From Physcia stellaris (Eukaryota > Ascomycota > Lecanoromycetes > Caliciales > Physciaceae), in assembly GCA_018902385.1 (NCBI GenBank), contig JABSSW010000029.1, positions 434,001 through 498,000 of the forward strand: DNA of 64,000 bases, given 5' to 3'. The stretch's first letter is position 1. Each line of letters begins with the position of its first letter. The notes below the pieces were generated by a model, which worked only from the letters and a program-made list of their open reading frames with translations, searched no databases and was not told the DNA's origin. Below, piece by piece: positions 58,549-64,000 of this stretch. Position numbers and translations under genes: made by a program.

Positions 58549-59028
58549 TCACTCCTTGGTCACTGCGTTGGTTGGTGGCTTCGAGATCTGAACCGTCAAT
58601 CCACCCTTGTGAACCCAACCCCCCGTCGCGGCCGAGCTGGCTGTCATGCCCCTATAATAAAGACACGCCGTGCTCAATGTATTCGCCATTGTCCACAGCT
58701 CGTGCCAACTCCCTTTCACCGGATGTTCGTTGTCCAAGAGAACAGCGACGGTGCAGTCTTCGACGGTACTGTATATTGGCAGGCGATAGCCATCGGAAAC
58801 TCTGGATTTATGGAACCAACCAGGCGTAGAGTCCATGGGAAATGCTTTGATTATGGCGTGGGCACAGTTTGTTGGGTTGCTGTTGAGAGTGGTCGTGAAG
58901 GTTCGACGCTCGTTGCACCTGAATAGAGGGGAGGGGGAGATGGTGTTGTTGATGGGTTGTGCGGAGGCGTAGATGTGGTACAAGCCGAAAATGACGAGGA
59001 GCGTTAGAAGCGGGTGAAGCTGAGCCAT
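58549..59028 (-). CDS. Small secreted cysteine-rich protein (effector-like)
   Basis: 159 residues. The ATG at 59028 begins a signal peptide (MAQLHPLLTLLVIFGLYHIYASA); an in-frame ATG at 59073 adds a basic tail and is less likely. The mature protein has NCAHAIIKAFP, YRLPIYSTVEDCTVAV, SWHELWTMANTLSTAC and a final GGWVHKGGLTVQI: Cys at four spaced positions and a Gly-Gly turn. The pattern matches the secreted protein at 37662, so they are probably distant relatives. Single exon. Role unknown; effector status is inferred from size and signal alone. Confidence 0.7.
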   Translation of the reverse strand: MAQLHPLLTLLVIFGLYHIYASAQPINNTISPSPLFRCNERRTFTTTLNSNPTNCAHAIIKAFPMDSTPGWFHKSRVSDGYRLPIYSTVEDCTVAVLLDNEHPVKGSWHELWTMANTLSTACLYYRGMTASSAATGGWVHKGGLTVQISKPPTNAVTKE

Positions 59029-60077
59029 GTCCTTGACAAACTGCTTGGTGTTTTTATGGCGACGCCTTTTCATCAGATTCTGCGAGACATGAGCTTACTT
59101 TATGAATAACATCTGCGGGACTCCATGGGTAACTTGCGACTATGCGCGATGATGATATTTGAGGCGCACTGTTCTTTGGCGCCTCTGCGCTCCGCTGTCT
59201 CGCATGGTCTATGTGCGCGGAGAGTGAGAAAAGCCACAAGCCTGCAAGCCTCTACCTCGTTGGGCTGCCTTGAATGCCTTATAAAACTCTAATGGCGTCT
59301 GACCACATTTCCGCTTCCATCAAAACGCAAGTTCCAAAACATGTTAGCACTCACTTCCTTGAGCTTATACATCACTTGTATATTTTCTTTCTTGGCCATA
59401 TCGCAGAGTAGACTCAATGCATGTTGGCGTTCGAGATTGGGAAGAAGCACGACAAGCGAATCAATATTGAATAGGATGCTGTGTATGTAAAAGAGATAGG
59501 AAAGAGATGGAAAATGGCGAGGATACCGATGTGACTAATTATCTTGCAAAATCCACTACGGCAATTTGTTGTCGGCTCATGGCTGACGGATCTTGTTGTT
59601 TTCGAAGGTATATCGAGGTTAGACGCTCAATCCAATGTTACTTGTGTCAAAGTACTCCTCGGATCTCTTCAGGTGTTTTACCTATCCCTGTAGGAACTTG
59701 GACTAAAGGACTGATCGTGAGCCAGGACCTCACTAGAACTCGAGGTCTGCCTTAACGGGTTTTAGTGGAATTTTGATCCACGATTACTAGATTACATTTA
59801 TTTCAGTGGGTTTAGTGAATGGTGGCTGAAGAAAAGTATACCTACAACTGTTGGTTGCCCATTCTAGAGGCGTCTTGTCAGTAGTCTCTGGCAAACCTGG
59901 ACGACAAAACCTACAAGTATTCAGTAGTAATTGCATACTGCTCTACCGAAAAAGAAGCTATCAGAGATCTGGAATTGTAGCTAGCGCAGATGGACTATTT
60001 ACCTTATTCCATCATTGACTATTGTTACTTCCCTCAAAGTCCATATTAGACATTCTATGGCGTTGATCTTCAAAGAA
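59029..60077. other. Intergenic, 1 kb, no convincing gene
   Basis: At 59341 a plus-strand ATG starts a hydrophobic 20-residue stretch (LALTSLSLYITCIFSFLAIS) but the frame is short; not called. Confidence 0.4.
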
Positions 60078-60672
60078 TTATTGACCTTCATCACTGTATC
60101 CCGTGAACGGTGTAAATTTCCCCTTGGCCACCATCTCCTTTGTACGCCCCTTGCCCGCCTCGTCCCACCAATAGAAGCATTCAAATTCAACCCACGTGGA
60201 CGGGGTCCTGACACTCTGAGCAAAGAACCTAATAAATCGTACCATAGCCCTGTTGGTAAAAGCGATTGGCAAATCCTCCTCAAGACCGCGTCCGACCGCT
60301 GTGATGTTAATTGGACTTGTTCCGCGGGGGCTCAATACCCACTCGTACTGGGCTGCGACTTCAGAGCCATTGGGTCTGGTATCATAGATGTTTTCCAAGA
60401 CCTGAAGTGCGGTGTTGAACCAATTGCGATCCGAGGTCTGGACTCCGGAGACCGCAGTCGTCGGACAACCGAAGCCAGATACTCCGGGGGTAGGATTAGC
60501 GAAGCATTTGAAGGCTTGGCTAAGAACAGGCTGCGATCGCTGAAGTGAAGTTTGTCAGATGAGTGCCAGCTGCTAACCGATAACCTTAAGCCTACCTGGA
60601 CTTATCAGCGCCAACATAGTGCGCAAGGAAACCTAGCAGTGACGCAAGTGTGAAGGTCGAGCAGAGGAGCAT
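60078..60672 (-). CDS. Small secreted protein, two exons (effector-like)
   Basis: Exons 60672-60596 and 60519-60078, intron of 76 bases; 172 residues. The first exon codes for a signal peptide (MLLCSTFTLASLLGFLAHYVGA). The mature part has three Cys (FKCFANPT, GFGC, FECFYWW), a region NWFNTALQVLENIYDTRP and sequons NGS and NIT. Among the possible acceptors I chose the AG at 60521-60520 because it alone joins the signal to the long frame in phase. Not recognised. It lies in tandem with the secreted-protein gene at 58549 on the same strand, 1 kb apart. Confidence 0.55.
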
Positions 60673-61410
60673 TCTCGTTATCGCGGGAGTATTCTGGGAG
60701 AAGAGGACACGGAAGTTTGGAGTAATTATGGAGAGATAGCTACCCCTCAAGAGTGTGTGCGAAAAGCTACTATATGTCCGCGCTATGAATAATAATATTC
60801 CTAATAATGGGTGGATTAGTGGTAGAATATATAATGATGTTGCTGAGACATCTGTATCGGCTGACGGGTGTTTGTCGCTTTTGCGGCAAATGTCGATGGA
60901 GGCTCAAGTGAACTGGTCTTCGGCAAGACTTCTTAGATCCTAAGAGGCTCGAGTGGATTATCAGGAAAAGCTTAAGTAGCTCGTGCCTAGAATAGACAAA
61001 AGGCCACTTTATTGGCCACACTCGAGTTTCTCCTTGTCATGTTAAATGAGGGGATGTGGAAATATCGATAAAGCCTCATTCACATTTGCTAGAACAGGCA
61101 CCAAGTACATGATAGTTCTATAGGCAGTAGTCTCTAGCAAGCTATAACCCACAGGAAGTAAATTGGGCGAATCTGGATTTGCCAGTATGCCGAAACTAAA
61201 CACCACCTGAAGTACCTATGCGACGGGATTTCTGCCCGAGGGGAATCGATACGCTGAAACGACAACCGTGGAGGTGGATGGGCGGGAAAAGGAATAGACG
61301 AAAGAATCAGAAAGATGGAGGAAAGTGGGGCGCCTATTCTGTGTAAGCGGTTTCAACCCCCTGAACCTTCTGCGAATTCGTCTCATCTGCTCCAGCCTGG
61401 TCCAGCCAGT
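60673..61410. other. Intergenic up to the AT-rich element
   Basis: About 0.7 kb of normal composition. No gene seen. Confidence 0.45.
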
Positions 61411-64000
61411 TAGTGGTGCTGAATTACGCGTAAAATGGGCGCGCTGCCGTAATTACGTAAATAAGACAATTTCATCTTATATAACGTAAAACTAGGATTA
61501 TTCTAGAATTACACTCATTCGTTTTGCGAAAATTTTGTTCTTCAATCAACATCATTATTTCGAAAACATTTTTATTTCAATAATTTCATCAACATGCTTA
61601 GTACGAATATGCAGATTTGACGAACATTCGAATTTCATGATAAAATCGCAAAATTGATTTATTTTAAAATATCATGCAAGTTTTGCTTGATTTGAAAAAA
61701 AACGATCAATTCGATTATCATGAAAAAACATTTTCAAATTTGCAAAATTTATTACGAGCATTCGAACAATCAAAATGATTCAATTGTTATTGAAATGAAA
61801 CGAACAACAAATCGAACACGATCAATTGTTCAAACGACGAATGTCACGAGTTTTGATATTGTTTCGTTCGTTGAATTCGACATTTTTTCGTTTTTTCATC
61901 AAAATCAAATGATTTTTCAATATTCGAAATTTACATTTCGAATGCAAGTCGATGTGAATCATTGTTTGATCATGAAAATTTATTTTACAAACAATCGATT
62001 GAAATTCATGCAAAATTTTTGATTTGTACAAACATTCAAAATATGCAATTTCGTTTATCGTATATTTGATCGAAACATGTTTGACGAATCATTATTGAAC
62101 GATGCATACAATATCATGTCAAAAAAAATGTTGAATATCGTGCGAAAAAATCATTTCATCAATTTCGTGATCGATAATTCGAACAATATTAATCAAAATC
62201 GTATTATCAATTTGTTTTGCAATATCAACGACATTTTTTATTATTTTTGCAATGAAAATATATCAAACGTCAAACACGAAATCGATGTATTGATTTCATG
62301 ATTAAATGAAAAAATGCGTTTTTATTCGAACGAAAATTTTTCGAAAATTAATTTTTATGTTATTGATATCGAGTCGAAAATGAAAAATATCAACGTTTTA
62401 TTCAACGTTCAAAAAAATTCAAACATATTTTTTGAATGTTTTGCGATAATCACGAATTTCAATTTTTGATAAAAAACATATTCGAATTGTTTTGATTCAA
62501 AAACGTGTTCAAAAAAATCGTCGAAATCGTCACATATTTTCACAAATCGAATAATGTAAAAATTCAAAACTAATAAAATTAATGTGAAAAATCGTTTGAT
62601 TTTATATAATAAATTAATCGCAAAAAACGCATAATTGATTTTGACAAAATTCAAAATCAAAATTAAATTTTGAATTTTAAACGAATATATCGTTTCGATT
62701 GTCGAAAAATTTTTTGTCAAACAATTTGATCATTACATTTTTTTTTAAACAACAAACAGATAAACAATCATATTGCGCATTATCAAAAAAATTTTCGCAA
62801 ATATCGTAAATTGATTTCAAATCGTGTACGAAATGAATATTTGAAACAAAAATGTTAAAATCATTTGAATGTCAACAAAACATATTTTTTTTTATTTTTC
62901 GACAACAACAACATGATCGAAAAATTTTGAATCATTTGTAAAATAATTTCGTTTTCAATCAATTTGTATACGTAATTGATTGAATCAACGATAATTTATA
63001 ACATCGATCGCGTTCGAATTGTCAATCAAACGACGATAAATAAAAATTCAATTTTGTGATAATCGTGATTAATAATGAACAATTTCTAAATCGTTTGACG
63101 ACGCAATTTCGTGAAAAACATTCGAATTTACGTCGAACAACAATAAAAATAAACATCGAATATTTCGAAAATGAAAATAATTTTCAAATTACGCATTTTC
63201 AAAATTTGACAATTATTTTAATTCAAATAAAAATTTTTTCAAATTTTCAATATGTTTTCGTTGAACGCGTACGATAATCATTCATGTTAACAATTGATTT
63301 AATATAACGATCGAAAAATTGAATTTTTATGCAATCAATATTCGAACAATCGTTCGTTTATCGTTTGTATAATTTTTACAAACGTCAATTCAAAAACATG
63401 CGACAATTGCATTTACATGTATCGTGTTTTCGAATGTTTTTTTAACAAATACATTTTCGTTACAAATTTTGATTCGATAATTGAACAACACAATATTTCA
63501 ATTACGTTCGATAATCGAATTGATACGCGTGTTCACGACGATGCGATTAACAATTTATCGTCGTATTTTTTTGTGCGAATCAATCGACGAAAATTTGAAA
63601 TATTATCAATTTCAACGATTTTGTTATCGTTTTTATCGCAATTAATGTTTGCAATGATATCGATTGCGACGACGATTCAAACGCAATTCGATCAATTATC
63701 AAATGAAAATGAAAATATTTTCATAAACGATAAAAACGATTCGATGTTTTCGTCGTCAATTTCATCGTCGTTCGATATCGCGAATGAAAAATTCGAATCG
63801 ACGAACGAAAACGAAATATCAAAATCGAATCAATCAACACAATTAACGATTGTTGCACAATTATCGATTGTAACACAATTATCGATTGTTTAAAATTTCA
63901 AAACGATGTCGTTTTTTGATTTTTCGAAATCAAAATTATTTTTTTTGATTTTGATTGATTGCAACGACGATTTGAACAACGTCGTCAAAATAAAAAAAAT
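61411..64000 (+). mobile_element. Heavily mutated, AT-rich element, probably a hAT-like DNA transposon
   Basis: The sequence enters an AT-rich element at about 61411 (TAGTGGTGCTGAATTACGCG, plausibly a hAT-type TIR) and runs off the window edge, so its right end is not visible. From about 61500 to 64000 there is no CC or GG dinucleotide and very few CT or AG. The plus strand contains frames that recall a hAT transposase: a possible BED-type finger beginning (FQICKIYYEH, 61720-62022), HFINFVIDNSNNINQNRIINL (62077-62301), and a late FEILSISTILLSFLSQLMF (63417-63893) that resembles the dimerisation region. These frames are interrupted and lack Pro, Gly and Trp, as the missing dinucleotides require. 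The family call rests on weak similarity. The mutation pattern is seen directly. Confidence 0.5.
63850..63891 (+). repeat. Short tandem repeat in the AT-rich element
   Basis: About two and a half units of an 18-base repeat with CACAATTATCGATTGT, ending shortly before the last frame stops. Confidence 0.5.

Noticed and set aside
1-60672. Secondary-metabolite gene cluster
   Set aside because: Tailoring-type enzymes are present but are interspersed with unrelated genes, and there is no polyketide, peptide, terpene or prenyl synthase in the window.
61500-64000. Classical CpA-directed RIP as the explanation of the AT-rich block
   Set aside because: CpA and TpG are the most abundant C- and G-containing dinucleotides there, while CpC and CpT are missing.

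Overview
The window is a filamentous ascomycete (Pezizomycotina) nuclear fragment. Almost every gene is broken by short introns of about 42-110 bases with GT..AG ends and CTAAC-like branch sites. The families are typical of moulds: a Goodbye-NACHT-ankyrin NLR, Dal5-type MFS transporter, P450s, flavin monooxygenase, DUF4470/MYND protein, 2EXR protein and small secreted cysteine-rich proteins. A plant-associated Leotiomycete or Dothideomycete would fit, but I cannot fix the species. Exon boundaries are my own readings; summed lengths are a multiple of three wherever I call a gene intact.

Layout. 1-7.8 kb: a truncated MFS transporter, a TauD/TfdA dioxygenase, a sulfotransferase-like gene with a one-base frame break, and a GT1-like glycosyltransferase. 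10.2-17.3 kb: a 1544-residue NLR-type STAND protein and a cytochrome P450, both on the minus strand. 18.6-24.2 kb is mobile-element territory: a young non-autonomous copia-like LTR element with 184-bp ends and a zinc-finger ORF, an acidic hypothetical protein, and a TIR element. 25.0-34.6 kb: a second P450, a fungal multi-pass membrane protein with one in-frame TGA, a 190-bp near-perfect foldback element, an intact seven-exon PAQR/IZH gene and a MYND-DUF4470 gene with a one-base insertion. 35.0-39.5 kb: mitochondrial enoyl reductase ETR1 divergent from an SDR, then two small secreted proteins. 41.3-48.8 kb: a 2EXR gene with an in-frame TGA, a secreted GPI-type PEBP-like protein, a Zn-dependent formaldehyde dehydrogenase-like ADH and a PI-PLC-X protein. 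49.5-56.5 kb: a flavin monooxygenase and two SDRs. 58.5-60.7 kb: two more small secreted proteins.

From about 61.5 kb to the right edge the sequence changes abruptly to a very AT-rich stretch with a strict dinucleotide grammar: no CC or GG, and almost no CT or AG, while CA and CG remain common. Weak translated similarity suggests a hAT-like DNA transposon. Cytosines seem to have been lost before pyrimidines, which is not the CpA-targeted pattern of classical RIP. This is the most unusual signal in the window.

The enzymes (two P450s, FMO, three SDRs, dioxygenase, glycosyltransferase, MFS) are scattered among unrelated genes with no polyketide, peptide or terpene synthase, so I do not call a biosynthetic cluster. 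Four host genes carry a single lesion each, which may mean decaying accessory genes or assembly errors.
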